Positions 46,220 through 55,108 of a DNA stretch of 64,000 nucleotides are shown one piece after another. The notes under the pieces are model-generated. The model had not been told where the DNA came from, did not search any database, and worked only from the letters and a program-made list of their open reading frames with translations. Made by a program: the position numbers and the translations under genes. Positions within the stretch are counted from its first letter, which is position 1; every line of letters starts with the position of its first letter. Source of the DNA: DATLLJ01 sp965229885 (lineage in GTDB: Bacteria; Acidobacteriota; Vicinamibacteria; Vicinamibacterales; CAVVIG01). The stretch spans positions 1,054,001-1,118,000 of the forward strand of contig CBDDJX010000003.1 in NCBI GenBank assembly GCA_965229885.1, in the 5' to 3' direction.

Positions 46220-47068
46220 TCACTGTCCCGTCTTCTTCCGTAGGTGACCGTACATCAGCTCTTCCGCGAACTCCACGCAATTGAACTCAAGCAGCTGCGC
46301 GTTCTGTTCAATGCGGCGATAAAGAGGCATGCGAATCTTCCATGGACGAGTGAAGACGAGCGGATCTTCGATGGTTGCTTCATACATCAGATGATCGGGG
46401 CCAGTGGCCGTGTACCGTTCAACGACGTGTAAGGCGTCGCTGTGGAAGTTACCAGCGCTGTCGAACCACGTCTGATCGTTGAAGCTCGTCACATCGACGA
46501 CCAAGGTCTCGCCCTCCCACACGCCTTTTGACCACCCCATCCAGGTGTCGGTGTCCAAGGCGCTTTCCTGCCCTCTGTTCATGAACACCACGCGGCTGGC
46601 GTTGGCAAATTCGTAGGCAATCAGGATCTGGTCCGGCCCCTGGACAATTTGAAACGGGAATGGCATGTAGGTGGCGCGCGGCACGCCCGGCAGGTAGCAC
46701 TTGACCGTAGGGTCGCGGGTTAGCCAGGTCTTGAGATTTTCACTCTTCTTGGCAGCCGCTTCTGGCCGGTATGGGATCTCGCCTCCTTCTACCACCCCGA
46801 GGCCGGCTGGGATGGCGCCACGTGCGCCCATCGCGACAACCGGACTCGGTCGAGCGGCGTGATCCAATAGGTCCCAATTCGCGGTATTGAGGGCCTGCCA
46901 GACGCCGCTCAGATTGGGCTTGCCATCAGGCGTTCGCGGGGCGCGATACTCTCGCGTTTGGCCAGCCAAAGGTTGTTCAGCGATCCTGAAAGTTGCCGTC
47001 ATAGCAACAGCGGCTACCGCGGCGGCCACGACGGTACTCATGATCGTGCCTCCGAACTGATTACGCAT
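46220..47068 (-). CDS. Secreted GKPNxSGxW-family protein
   Basis: An intact 282-residue member of the sister family to the WGxPDLQGxW proteins. GGGAGG precedes ATG 47068, and a signal peptide ends near LAGQT. Landmarks: DGKPNLSGVWQALNTANWDL, GVVEGGEIPY, VKCYLPGVPRATYMPFPFQI, KGVWEGETLVVDVTSFNDQT, HVVERYTATGPDHLMYEATI, EDPLVFTRPWKIRMPLYRR and NCVEFAEELMYG. It heads a same-strand series with the GGT remnant and the OFA carrier. A second, broken copy lies at 25-26 kb. Function unknown. Confidence 0.85.
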   Translation of the reverse strand: MRNQFGGTIMSTVVAAAVAAVAMTATFRIAEQPLAGQTREYRAPRTPDGKPNLSGVWQALNTANWDLLDHAARPSPVVAMGARGAIPAGLGVVEGGEIPYRPEAAAKKSENLKTWLTRDPTVKCYLPGVPRATYMPFPFQIVQGPDQILIAYEFANASRVVFMNRGQESALDTDTWMGWSKGVWEGETLVVDVTSFNDQTWFDSAGNFHSDALHVVERYTATGPDHLMYEATIEDPLVFTRPWKIRMPLYRRIEQNAQLLEFNCVEFAEELMYGHLRKKTGQ

Positions 47069-47543
47069 ATCAGATGCCTCCCTTCTTGAAGCTTGGATAT
47101 TATGTCAGTACGCGCCGGCACGATCCTGGAAAAGTCAAGGCATCCTGTCTCGGTCGACCCTGGAACAGCGCCTGGCGCGGACAGATGAAGCTAGGTCGCG
47201 AGCAGGCGCAAAAAGCACACACCGTCTTCGATTCATGCCAGGCGCCGTCTGCTAATCCGCGGATCAACTTAGATAATGAATGAGACACTCCGCGTTGCCT
47301 AACGCGTCAGACGCGAATTAACTTGCCAGTGTACAGGGGGACGTACTAGTGACGTGTACGGTGAAGCGCAATACGGACGTGGAAGCCACCGTTGTTGGAA
47401 AGTTCGTCGTCATGGCGCCGTTGCTTGATGAGCGGACGCGCTTGATAATCGTACCGGTCATGGTGTCCTTGCTTGGTCCGAGACACGCACATCCGGCAGT
47501 CGACGCGACGCCGGCCGCGACTTCCTTGCGAGCGCCATAGCAG
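47069..47543. other. Intergenic, divergent promoter region
   Basis: About 475 bases between divergent genes. A 63-codon frame at 47349-47540 has no ribosome binding site or family resemblance. No dyad or RNA recognised. Confidence 0.4.
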
Positions 47544-50300
47544 GTGTTATCCTACGGCTGGATGGGCAGCATGCTCTACCTGCTGTTTTTTTGTTCCGGC
47601 CTCAGCGGATTGATCTACCAAGTCGTATGGGTCCGCGTGTTTGGAAACGTGTTTGGGAACACGATCTACTCGGCGTCGATGGTGGTCGCGATCTTCATGC
47701 TGGGGTTGGGGATCGGCAGTTACGTCGTCGGCGCGTGGGCGGACCGCCGCTATGTTGGCCAACCGGAGTCCCTGGTCCGCACGTACGGATATGTCGAGCT
47801 GCTCATCGGACTGACGGGGCTTGGCGTCTTCGCGCTCCTGCCGCATCTGGGTCAACTCTCGGCGTTGGTCTCCTCCTACTCGCGCGACGCGGACGGTTGG
47901 TACGTGCTCTCAACGACGTCCTATCTGGCCCGCGGAGGGCTTGCCATTCTCCTGCTCGCGCCGATCACGATGCTGATGGGAGGCACGCTGACTCTTGTCA
48001 TCCGGTATCTCGTTCGAAGCGACCTCGAGATCGGGGGATGGCGGATCGCGCTGCTCTATGGCGTCAACACGGCGGGCGCCGCATTGGGCTGCTTTCTGAC
48101 CGATTCTTGGCTCGTGCCGGTGGCCGGTCTCCAGGCCGCGCAAGCTGTCGCGGTGTTCTTCAACTTCGTTGCGGCGGCTGGCGCGCTGCTTCTCGCGTCA
48201 GGAGCACGAGTCACGCCCGTGGCGATCACTGTCAAGCCTGTCCCCGCAAGGAGCTCAAACGTCCGATCGGCGGCCGCGCCGACCCCGGCCGTCTCAGCGC
48301 TTACCTGGACCGGCTTCGCGCTGGGGTTGTCCGGCTTCGCGGCGATGGGAATGGAGATCGTCTGGTTCCGCCATTTCACACTCTTGCTGGGAGCATTCCG
48401 TGCGGTGTACTCCCTGCTCTTCACCGTCATCCTGATCGGCATTGCCGCGGGTTCTCTCGTCGGCGGTTTTCTGCACCGCCGTACGGAGCGACCCGGCCAG
48501 TGGCTGATCGCTGCGCAAGGACTCTTCGTTGCTTCAATATTGCTTGGGCTGGTCGGCGCCGATGTAAGAGACCTCACGGTCACTGCCCAGGCGGTCGAAC
48601 GCACGCTCGGCGACAAATCCGTCGTGGCGCGAAGTGTCGTGGAGCTGTGGTTCAATGCACGGCCGATCCTCCTTGAGGTCGGAGTGCCGGCCCTGTTGAT
48701 GGGCCTCGTCTTTCCGCTCGCCAATGCGATGATCCAGCGCGCCGAACAGTCCGTCGGCCGCCGCGCGGGCCTGCTCTACCTCTCCAACACCGTTGGCGCG
48801 GTGTGCGGCGCTCTCGTCGCTGGCTTCGTCCTTCTTCCCATGATGGGGATCCAGGGCGCCGCCACGATTCTTGCCGTCACCGCATGGCTCGCTATCGCGC
48901 CACTCTACCTCGCAACGTGCGCGGACCGGCGCGCGCCCATGGCGACATCGATCGGCTCGGCGCTGGTTGGGGGCGTGGCAGTCTGGCTGTGGCTGCTCTT
49001 GCCCTCCAATTACGTTATCGCCAGAGCGCTCTCGCCTCCGACAGCGAACGAGCGGCTGGTGACCCTGAGCGAGGGAGTCGCCGAGGTGATTGCGGTGACC
49101 GACGACGCGGACGGGCGGAGGCGGTTGCTCACGAACGGGCATCCCATGTCCTCAACCGGACGGAACGACCAACGCTACATGCGAGCCCTCGCCCACATTC
49201 CGCTCCTTTGTCTCGATAACCCCCGCGATGTTCTGGTCATAGGCTTCGGCGTGGGCAATACGACGCACGCCGCCACGCTCCATCCTTCAATCCGCCGTGT
49301 CGAGGTCGCGGATCTTTCCAGCCACGTCCTTGCCCATTCAAGCTATTTCAAGGACGCCAATCGGGATGTGCTGAGGGATCCGCGAGTGGCCGTGTACATC
49401 AACGACGGACGGCAACATCTGCAAATGCAGCCCGAGGAGTCGTACGACCTGATTACGTTGGAGCCGCCGCCGGTTGCCCACGCCGGAGTGGGCGGCCTGT
49501 ATTCTAGAGAGTTTTATGTCCTCGCCCGGTCGCGCCTCAAACCAGCCGGCTACATCAGCCAGTGGCTTCCCGCCTACCAAGTGCCGCCGTCGACGGCGCT
49601 GGCGATGATTCGCGCGTTCGTCGAGATCTTCCCGCATGCCGTGTTGCTCTCGGGCGCTCAGCCCAACCTGCAGCTCGTCGGCGCGAACGATTCGCACATC
49701 GAAATCGACCCCGCGCGTGTAGCCGCCGCCCTCTCGAGAGCTCCTGCCGTGCAAGCGGACCTCCAGCATCTGGACCTCGGCAGCGTGCGTGAAATTGTCG
49801 GGACGTTCCTGGGATCGGCGCGGACGCTCGCCGAGGCGAGCCGAAGCTCCATTCCGGTGAGCGACGACCACCCACTGCAGGAATACAGTGTCAAATCGTT
49901 GCTCAACCTGGATTCCACCGGTGTGCCTCCATCGATCGTCAACCTGAGCCGGATCGCAGAGTGGTGTCCGCGATGCTTTGTCTCCGGCAAACCCGTAGCT
50001 CTGGTGGACGGGCTCGATACCTACCTCGCGGTGCTTGCCCGCGCCTACCTGGTGTCGCTCGAGGGAATGACCGCGAATTTCGCCGATCCAGCGACGCGAC
50101 AGATGATCAAGGAGAGTTCATATCTCAACACGATCCTTAGCAGCGCGGCAATTGTGCGCACCGATTTGGGCGTCAACCTCGCGTCAGAGGGCAGGCTCGA
50201 TGAAGCCATCGAGCAGTTCGAGGAGGCGCTGAGGCTGCAGCCGGAGCTCGCGATGGCGCAGCGCCACCTCACCGCTACGCGACAGGTGCGCGGCCGTTAG
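47544..50300 (+). CDS. Membrane-fused spermidine-synthase-like protein with TPR tail
   Basis: 918 residues in three parts. Residues 1-510 hold about 14 membrane helices in the MFS-like pattern found fused to spermidine-synthase-like domains (FFCSGLSGLIYQVVWVRVFG, GMEIVWFRHFTLLLGAFRAV). Residues 520-780 form a Rossmann fold (VLVIGFGVGNTTHAATLHPS, VEVADLSSHVLAHS, YDLITLEPPPVAHAGVGGLY). The catalytic-acid position of true spermidine synthases is replaced by LEPPP, so polyamine synthesis is unlikely. The end has one TPR (NLASEGRLDEAIEQFEEALR). GTG 47544 or ATG 47562/47571 may be the start. Physiological role unknown. Confidence 0.82.
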   Translation: MLSYGWMGSMLYLLFFCSGLSGLIYQVVWVRVFGNVFGNTIYSASMVVAIFMLGLGIGSYVVGAWADRRYVGQPESLVRTYGYVELLIGLTGLGVFALLPHLGQLSALVSSYSRDADGWYVLSTTSYLARGGLAILLLAPITMLMGGTLTLVIRYLVRSDLEIGGWRIALLYGVNTAGAALGCFLTDSWLVPVAGLQAAQAVAVFFNFVAAAGALLLASGARVTPVAITVKPVPARSSNVRSAAAPTPAVSALTWTGFALGLSGFAAMGMEIVWFRHFTLLLGAFRAVYSLLFTVILIGIAAGSLVGGFLHRRTERPGQWLIAAQGLFVASILLGLVGADVRDLTVTAQAVERTLGDKSVVARSVVELWFNARPILLEVGVPALLMGLVFPLANAMIQRAEQSVGRRAGLLYLSNTVGAVCGALVAGFVLLPMMGIQGAATILAVTAWLAIAPLYLATCADRRAPMATSIGSALVGGVAVWLWLLLPSNYVIARALSPPTANERLVTLSEGVAEVIAVTDDADGRRRLLTNGHPMSSTGRNDQRYMRALAHIPLLCLDNPRDVLVIGFGVGNTTHAATLHPSIRRVEVADLSSHVLAHSSYFKDANRDVLRDPRVAVYINDGRQHLQMQPEESYDLITLEPPPVAHAGVGGLYSREFYVLARSRLKPAGYISQWLPAYQVPPSTALAMIRAFVEIFPHAVLLSGAQPNLQLVGANDSHIEIDPARVAAALSRAPAVQADLQHLDLGSVREIVGTFLGSARTLAEASRSSIPVSDDHPLQEYSVKSLLNLDSTGVPPSIVNLSRIAEWCPRCFVSGKPVALVDGLDTYLAVLARAYLVSLEGMTANFADPATRQMIKESSYLNTILSSAAIVRTDLGVNLASEGRLDEAIEQFEEALRLQPELAMAQRHLTATRQVRGR

Positions 50301-51002
50301 AAAACAAGAAGCCGTAAAAGATTCGCCTCAATTGCGGCCAGCGGATGTAGGATGCCCTCGAGTTCCGACGGCCGGAAAAGGAAATCCGACTAGTACTACT
50401 TTGTTAAGTCCGTAGCTGACTTTCCCTGAATTTCAGCATGGTTTCCAAGTAACGCGGCAGTGTGATTGAACGACTATCAGCTAAAGCCGATGGACTCGAT
50501 CTCGACTGAAAGTCGGTGGGATTAAACCTGGCACGTGGGCACTGAAAATGCGCGGCCAAGACTTCGGTGATCGCGGCGCGGGCAATCGGCAGCGTGTGCA
50601 AGCACGATGCTCACCGTTGCGAGGAGTCGGTTCCGATTGGCGCAACAAGTGCTTCGGGCGCGTGGTCTCCAGGAACGCGCCGTGGGCACCGACAAAAGGT
50701 CGCGGCGCCGGGCGTGATCCAACTATCCCGCCTGTCGAGTATGGGCTCGGCACGATCCCGAGCCGCGCGGGCATGTCCCGCCCGCCGCTCGCAAACATCC
50801 GCCCATTCCCGACCGCGGCGACGGTCCTCGTGTTAATCCCGTCGGCGGGATGACCGCATCCCGTCGACGGGACGGCGCGAGAAACCTGGAAGAGGCTTAT
50901 CGGAGTCACGGTCTCGAGAGGTATTCCGGAACCCGGCGGTGCGCGCTACCGGTGACGGTAACGGAGAATGCAGTAAGGGCGTCATCCCGTCGACGGGACA
51001 AA
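50301..51002. other. Long intergenic region with palindrome cluster
   Basis: No convincing gene in about 700 bases on either strand. The palindromes are listed separately. Confidence 0.4.
50836..50998. repeat. Three ATCCCGTCGRCGGGA palindromes
   Basis: ATCCCGTCGGCGGGAT at 50836-50851, then TCCCGTCGACGGGA at 50859-50872 and at 50985-50998. The last two are identical perfect palindromes. They may be operator-like sites or a repeat family; none overlaps a recognised promoter. Confidence 0.6.
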
Positions 51003-51192
51003 GCCCACACTAACGACAAATCGCCGGGCGGGCTATCGGGCGCGCGGTCATGCGGCAGAAGTGAACGCCTCGCGCCTGCGACGCCGGCCCGACGTGACGG
51101 CAGCCATTGAGGCCGCGCTCGCGGCGGCGAACGAGCCGGCGCTCCGCACCCAGGCCCTGCTTCTGGCGCGATTTGAGGTTGGCCGGCGCTGA
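51003..51192 (+). pseudogene. Phage terminase small-subunit-like fragment
   Basis: RRAGYRARGHAAEVNASRLR, RRPDVTAAIEAALAAANE and LRTQALLLARFEVGRR, then a stop. The AGY...ASRLLRxPxVxAAI pattern is typical of small terminase subunits. No start is visible and the frame is short, so it is a relic at best. Confidence 0.4.
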
Positions 51193-51464
51193 CGTCCTTA
51201 ACGACCACGATGGTTTCAGGGTTGATGACCGTAGCACATGGGGTTCATCCCCGAAAACGCGAGAAACCTCTACTTTTGTCAACTTTCTTCGGCGCCGTCG
51301 GCGAACCTTCGACGGCCGGCACTTCCGAGATCTCGATCGAGTGATTGAACACTACGCCGCTGATTAGCGCTATTGTCGCTCATGCTCTCTGTTTTCTGGC
51401 ATGATGGTCTGGGTGGGGGTTGGCCCCAGAGTGGCGTCCGAACTGGTCTGTGAGGATCACACCA
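51193..51464. other. Intergenic, promoter region of next gene
   Basis: About 270 bases without a gene. TGTCGCTCATGC...TCTGGCATGATGG near 51372-51408 could hold promoter elements; not provable by eye. Confidence 0.3.
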
Positions 51465-52445
51465 ATGTCTGAATCCGGCACCCTCTCGAGCTGTTCGCCG
51501 AGCGAGCTGCCTGCGCGGTCGTCGTCCTGCGGTCTTCGGGGATCCTATGGCCTGTCCCGGCGCGTGACCATCATGGCCCTGGGCATGGCCGGCGGCCTGG
51601 TCGTCGCCGGCTTCTGGAACGCCAGGCTCGCCGACGGATTCGGCCGGAACGTCGTGACCGCCTCCACGATCGGCGACTCAGGTGTGCTGAGCGGCACGTT
51701 CGCGCAATACGGCTTCGGCTTCGGCTTCCTGTTCGCGGCAATCGCCGGACTGGCGGCCACCTTCACGGCCTGCAACTGCGTGGTGTTTGCGATGCTGCCG
51801 GGCCTCGCCACGGCCGGAACCGCCAGGTCGCGCCGTCCCGCACTCACCTCCCTCGGCGCATTCACAGCGGCCGTCATGGTCGTGGGCTCGCTGTATGGTG
51901 CCTTCATCGGTTTTCTGGGGCCTCACGGGATCGAGGCGTTCAACTCGCCGGCAGTTCGCTCGGCACAGGCCAGAGTGATCTTCTCGGTCATCGGCCTGCT
52001 CATGCTGCTGTGGGGCGCGTTCGAGTTCGGCTTCCTCGACTCGCTCCGGCGCCGCGTCTCGCCCGAAGCGCGAGCCTTTTTCTCGCAGCCGACAACGAAA
52101 GCCGGTCTCCTTGGCCTGCTGGTCGGCATGTTTGCGATCGGCCGGCCGTTCCCGGTGATGCGCGACTTTCTCGTCTACGCCGCGACGGCGCACAACCCCC
52201 TCTACGGCGCCGTCGTGATGATGGTCCAGGGCCTGGGCCAGATCGCGGTGATGGTCGTGCTACTCCTGGTCCTGGTGTACGGATTCGGGGGGTGGCTGAC
52301 ACGGTGGGTCACGACGCGGCCGCAGCAGGTGGCGCTCACCACGGCCGTGGCCCTCGTCGCCGGAGGCACGTTCTTCATCTACTACTGGGGCCTGGCCCCT
52401 GCCTTCAACATCGGGCGCTGGGGATTCCGGCTCGGCTGGTACTGA
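51465..52445 (+). CDS. Cytochrome-c-biogenesis-like integral membrane protein
   Basis: A 326-residue protein with seven to eight helices. FTACNCVVFAMLPGLA holds a Cys-x-Cys at the start of a helix and resembles the first half of DsbD/CcdA transmembrane domains. GSLYGAFIGFLGPHG, MLLWGAFEFGFLDSL and MFAIGRPFPVMRDFLVYAAT complete the pattern. The second redox Cys expected in CcdA is not seen, so thiol transfer across the membrane is doubtful. I start at ATG 51465, with GAGGA upstream. A truncated HGGxxTGPRT gene follows one base after the stop. Confidence 0.7.
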   Translation: MSESGTLSSCSPSELPARSSSCGLRGSYGLSRRVTIMALGMAGGLVVAGFWNARLADGFGRNVVTASTIGDSGVLSGTFAQYGFGFGFLFAAIAGLAATFTACNCVVFAMLPGLATAGTARSRRPALTSLGAFTAAVMVVGSLYGAFIGFLGPHGIEAFNSPAVRSAQARVIFSVIGLLMLLWGAFEFGFLDSLRRRVSPEARAFFSQPTTKAGLLGLLVGMFAIGRPFPVMRDFLVYAATAHNPLYGAVVMMVQGLGQIAVMVVLLLVLVYGFGGWLTRWVTTRPQQVALTTAVALVAGGTFFIYYWGLAPAFNIGRWGFRLGWY

Positions 52446-52446
52446 G

Positions 52447-52839
52447 ATGCGTGGCCGGCGTCGGTGTCGGTTGCACGGCGGCTTGAGCACCGGTCCGCGA
52501 ACCGTGGAAGGGCTCGCACGTATGCGGCAGGCCAACACGCGGCACGGGCAATACTCTCGTGAGCAGGTGGAGCTCGCGCGCCTGATGCGCGAACATCAGA
52601 TGGACTTCATCGAGAGTGCCAACTCGATGCGCGGCTCGATGCGCGATTACCTCCTTCGTGTGGCGCGCTCGGAAGTCGTCTCGCCAAGCATCCTCGAGCA
52701 ACTGCGCGAGATAGTGCGCGCCGATATTACCCGGCAGGATCAACAGCGGCTCTGGGACAAGGGTTTAGATCGCCAGGTTGATGAACCTAGCCAAGGCGCG
52801 GGCGGGACGCGAGACGACCCCATGGACAGTGATCCGTAA
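52447..52839 (+). CDS. HGGxSTGPRT protein, N-terminally truncated
   Basis: RRRCRLHGGLSTGPRTVEGL, ARMRQANTRHGQYSREQVEL is the signature of small proteins common on phages and genomic islands. Complete members have an upstream zinc-finger-like CGAKTRxGxPC segment that is missing here, since the frame starts directly after the preceding stop. The rest (MREHQMDFIESANSMRGSMR, LEQLREIVRADI) is helical. Function unknown; possibly DNA binding. Confidence 0.55.
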   Translation: MRGRRRCRLHGGLSTGPRTVEGLARMRQANTRHGQYSREQVELARLMREHQMDFIESANSMRGSMRDYLLRVARSEVVSPSILEQLREIVRADITRQDQQRLWDKGLDRQVDEPSQGAGGTRDDPMDSDP

Positions 52840-53222
52840 ACCTGACAAGACCTGACCTCCCTCGGTTAGCAACGACACCCATGGACGCCTGGGACAAGAG
52901 CTGGGCCCGGAATGCCGCAGCGAACTCGGCGAGGGCCGGAGTTGATCCTAATAGATTCGCGTCTGGTGGGCTGGACCAGCCACTCCCAATCAGCTAATCG
53001 GCTCGATGCACTGATGCCCGGCAGTCTGGTGCGGACCCCTCCCGTTCCCGTTCCCGTCGCCGGGAACGGGAGCCTCTTTAAACAGCACCCGATCAGGCTG
53101 GCCGGGTTCCAACTCCGCGCCCGCTCCGCCGCGGCGGTGGGGACGCCGAAGTTCGAGCATTGGCTCGCCGCGATGCGCTTCGCGCACTCCGCGTCCGACT
53201 CGGCAGCCGTAACTTCTAGGCC
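52840..53222. other. Intergenic between HGG gene and tRNA remnant
   Basis: No gene seen. Holds the terminator listed next. GGACCAG at about 52974 equals the missing 5' acceptor strand of the tRNA-Ala remnant, but the sequence after it is not a tRNA D-arm, so it is probably chance. Confidence 0.4.
53047..53079 (+). terminator. Strong hairpin with T-rich tail
   Basis: CCCGTTCCCG-TCGC-CGGGAACGGG, ten perfect pairs, followed by AGCCTCTTT. A plausible Rho-independent terminator, although the T run is short. Confidence 0.55.
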
Positions 53223-53272
53223 CGTGAATGGCATTCATGAGGTCACCGGTTCGATCCCGGTCTGGTCCACCA
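53223..53272 (+). other. tRNA-Ala(GGC) 3'-end remnant
   Basis: Anticodon stem CGTGA/TCATG around loop ATGGCAT (anticodon GGC), variable loop, T-arm ACCGG-TTCGATC-CCGGT, acceptor CTGGTCC, A, CCA. No D-arm or 5' acceptor lies upstream at the right distance. Homology starts at the anticodon stem, as for the Thr remnant at 13.7 kb. Confidence 0.75.
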
Positions 53273-53332
53273 ACTTCCTCTCCCTTGGGTAGCACTGGCG
53301 TAGCAACAAGCGCCCGCGTCGCCGGACGTAGT

Positions 53333-53778
53333 TCACGGCTTCCGAGAGCGACTCACTGGGCGGACACCACCGAGACGTTCCGCCAACCTAGCATCCGTCC
53401 AATCTTTCGCTCGCTGTTGGGCTTCAGCGATTTCGGCGGTTGTCATCTTTGCGGCAATGGCGTCCCGTTCGTCAGCGAATCGCTCTTGTTCACCACCTGA
53501 CGCACGCGCAGCGGCGAGATTCATCCACTTATGCGCTTCCACTTCATCATCTTGCGGCACGCTGTGACCGGTGGCGTACGCCACGCCCAGATTGAACTGA
53601 GCCAATGCCACTTCCTGCTCAGCGGCTTTGCGATACCAGTGTGCGGCTAGCTCATCGTCTTGCGGGACGCCCCGACCGTTAGCGTACGCCAAGCCCAGAC
53701 TGTAATGACCAGCAGCGTCGTCCTGTTCAGCCCCCTTGCGATACCAATACGCGGCTTGCGCGTCATCTTGTGGCACGC
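53333..53778 (-). pseudogene. Sel1-repeat protein, N-terminus removed by an IS
   Basis: Three SLR units are visible (AAYWYRKGAEQDDAAGHYSL; AAHWYRKAAEQEVALAQFNL; AHKWMNLAAARA), each followed by GVPQDD or SVPQDD-type turns, then a charged tail. The first repeat is cut exactly at the IS border, so the signal peptide and earlier repeats are lost. Confidence 0.8.
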
Positions 53779-53828
53779 TGAGCTTGATCCGATCTGGTGG
53801 ACAGGTTCACTACGCTGTTTGAGTGGCT

Positions 53829-54285
53829 CTTCGTTCCTCATTTCCAGACAAGAGCGACGGGTGTGGGCGCTGTGGGAAACCGCGTCCTGTGCGGTTTGCC
53901 ATGGCGTCCCTGCCCTCTGCCCGCGCGCGCCGCTCGTACGCCGCCGGACGGGGTCGCGGCGGCGGCCTGATCGGCCGCTGATGAACGAACGCATTCTCCG
54001 CATTGAAGATCACAAAGGCCGCACCGTCAGGAGAGGACCGGCCGGGACGACTACGGAGCCCGCCAAGAACGCGCGCTCCTCCGCTCTCACACGGCGTGGT
54101 AACACCCACCAAGTGTTACCCATGTCCCCGGACTGATCTGTCACTCATGTCCCCGGCCGCTCATCTTCGTTCCTCATTTCCAGACAAGAGCGACGGGTGT
54201 GGGCGCTGTGGGAAACCGCGTCCTGTGCGGTTTGCCATGGCGTCCCTGCCCTCTGCCCGCGCGCGCCGCTCGTACGCCGCCGGAC
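53829..54285. repeat. Direct repeat of IS left end around foreign insert
   Basis: The two 121-base copies look identical. The insert holds a 51-codon frame starting MNERILRIEDHKGRTV and, near its right side, two TGTYACYCATGTCCCCGG repeats (54114-54131 and 54139-54156). Those resemble the multiple terminal repeats of IS21-type elements. Confidence 0.7.
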
Positions 54286-55108
54286 TGATCTGGCCGATCG
54301 TCGAGTGCCGGCGACGTTGGTTAGAGAACACCTCGATGTAAGCGAACAACTCCCGCTTGGCCTCGCTGCAGCTGTCGAAGCGATCGGCGAGTTCCGCTTT
54401 GATCGTCGAGAAGCAGCTTTCCATCACCGCGTTATCGTGGCAGTTGCCCCGCCGGCTCATGCTGCACACGATGCCGCGCGCCTCGAGGACGTCCTGATCA
54501 TCCTCGCTCGCGTATGTCGAGCCCTGGTCGGAGTGCTGGAGCAGGCCGATCTCGGGGCACCGGCGCGTGAGCGCCGCCTCCAGGGCGGTGATCGTCACAT
54601 GGCGGTCGTTCACGGCGCTGACGGCCCAGCCCACGATGCACCGCGAGAACAGATCTAGGATCGCCGCGAGGTAGAGCTTGCCGCTGCTGCCGATGACGAA
54701 CTCGGTCGTGTCGCCGACCCACCGCTGATTCGGCGCGTCCGCCTCGCACTGGCGGTCCAGTAGATTCGCCGCGACCGGTTGGGCGTGATCACTCATGGTT
54801 GTCAGCTTGTAGCGCTTCCGGCGCCGCGCCTGTAGGCCGTCTTCCTGCATCAATCGCACGACCCGTTTGCGGCTGACGTGCTCGGCCTGCTCGATCAGAT
54901 CCTCGTGAATGCGCGGGCTGCCGTACCGCTGCGTACTCTCCTCGAACGAGGCCCGCACCAGCACGGTCAGCCGACGATCATCACGGGTGTGCGTCGATTC
55001 CGGACGACGCTGCCAGGCGTAGAAGCCGCTGCGCGTCACGCGCAGACATCGACAGAGAATGCTCACCGTATGCTCGGCCTTCTTCGCCGCGATGAAGGTA
55101 CACCTCAT
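54161..55108 (-). CDS. IS3-family transposase OrfB
   Basis: A 315-residue DDE transposase. HTH_21-like region (EESTQRYGSPRIHEDLIEQA), then the rve catalytic domain with Asp in WVGDTTEFVIG, Asp in LLQHSDQGSTYASEDDQ and Glu in CHDNAVMESCFSTIKAE. The C-terminal tail (GRDAMANRTGRGFPQRPHPS) is encoded by the duplicated left-end block. Normally made as an OrfAB fusion by frameshifting; here orfA carries an extra base, so production is doubtful. Confidence 0.85.
   Translation of the reverse strand: MRCTFIAAKKAEHTVSILCRCLRVTRSGFYAWQRRPESTHTRDDRRLTVLVRASFEESTQRYGSPRIHEDLIEQAEHVSRKRVVRLMQEDGLQARRRKRYKLTTMSDHAQPVAANLLDRQCEADAPNQRWVGDTTEFVIGSSGKLYLAAILDLFSRCIVGWAVSAVNDRHVTITALEAALTRRCPEIGLLQHSDQGSTYASEDDQDVLEARGIVCSMSRRGNCHDNAVMESCFSTIKAELADRFDSCSEAKRELFAYIEVFSNQRRRHSTIGQISPAAYERRARAEGRDAMANRTGRGFPQRPHPSLLSGNEERR

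Noticed and set aside
52970..53272. Complete split tRNA-Ala using GGACCAG upstream
   Set aside because: The bases after GGACCAG do not form a D-arm and the distance is about 250 bases; no intron features are visible.
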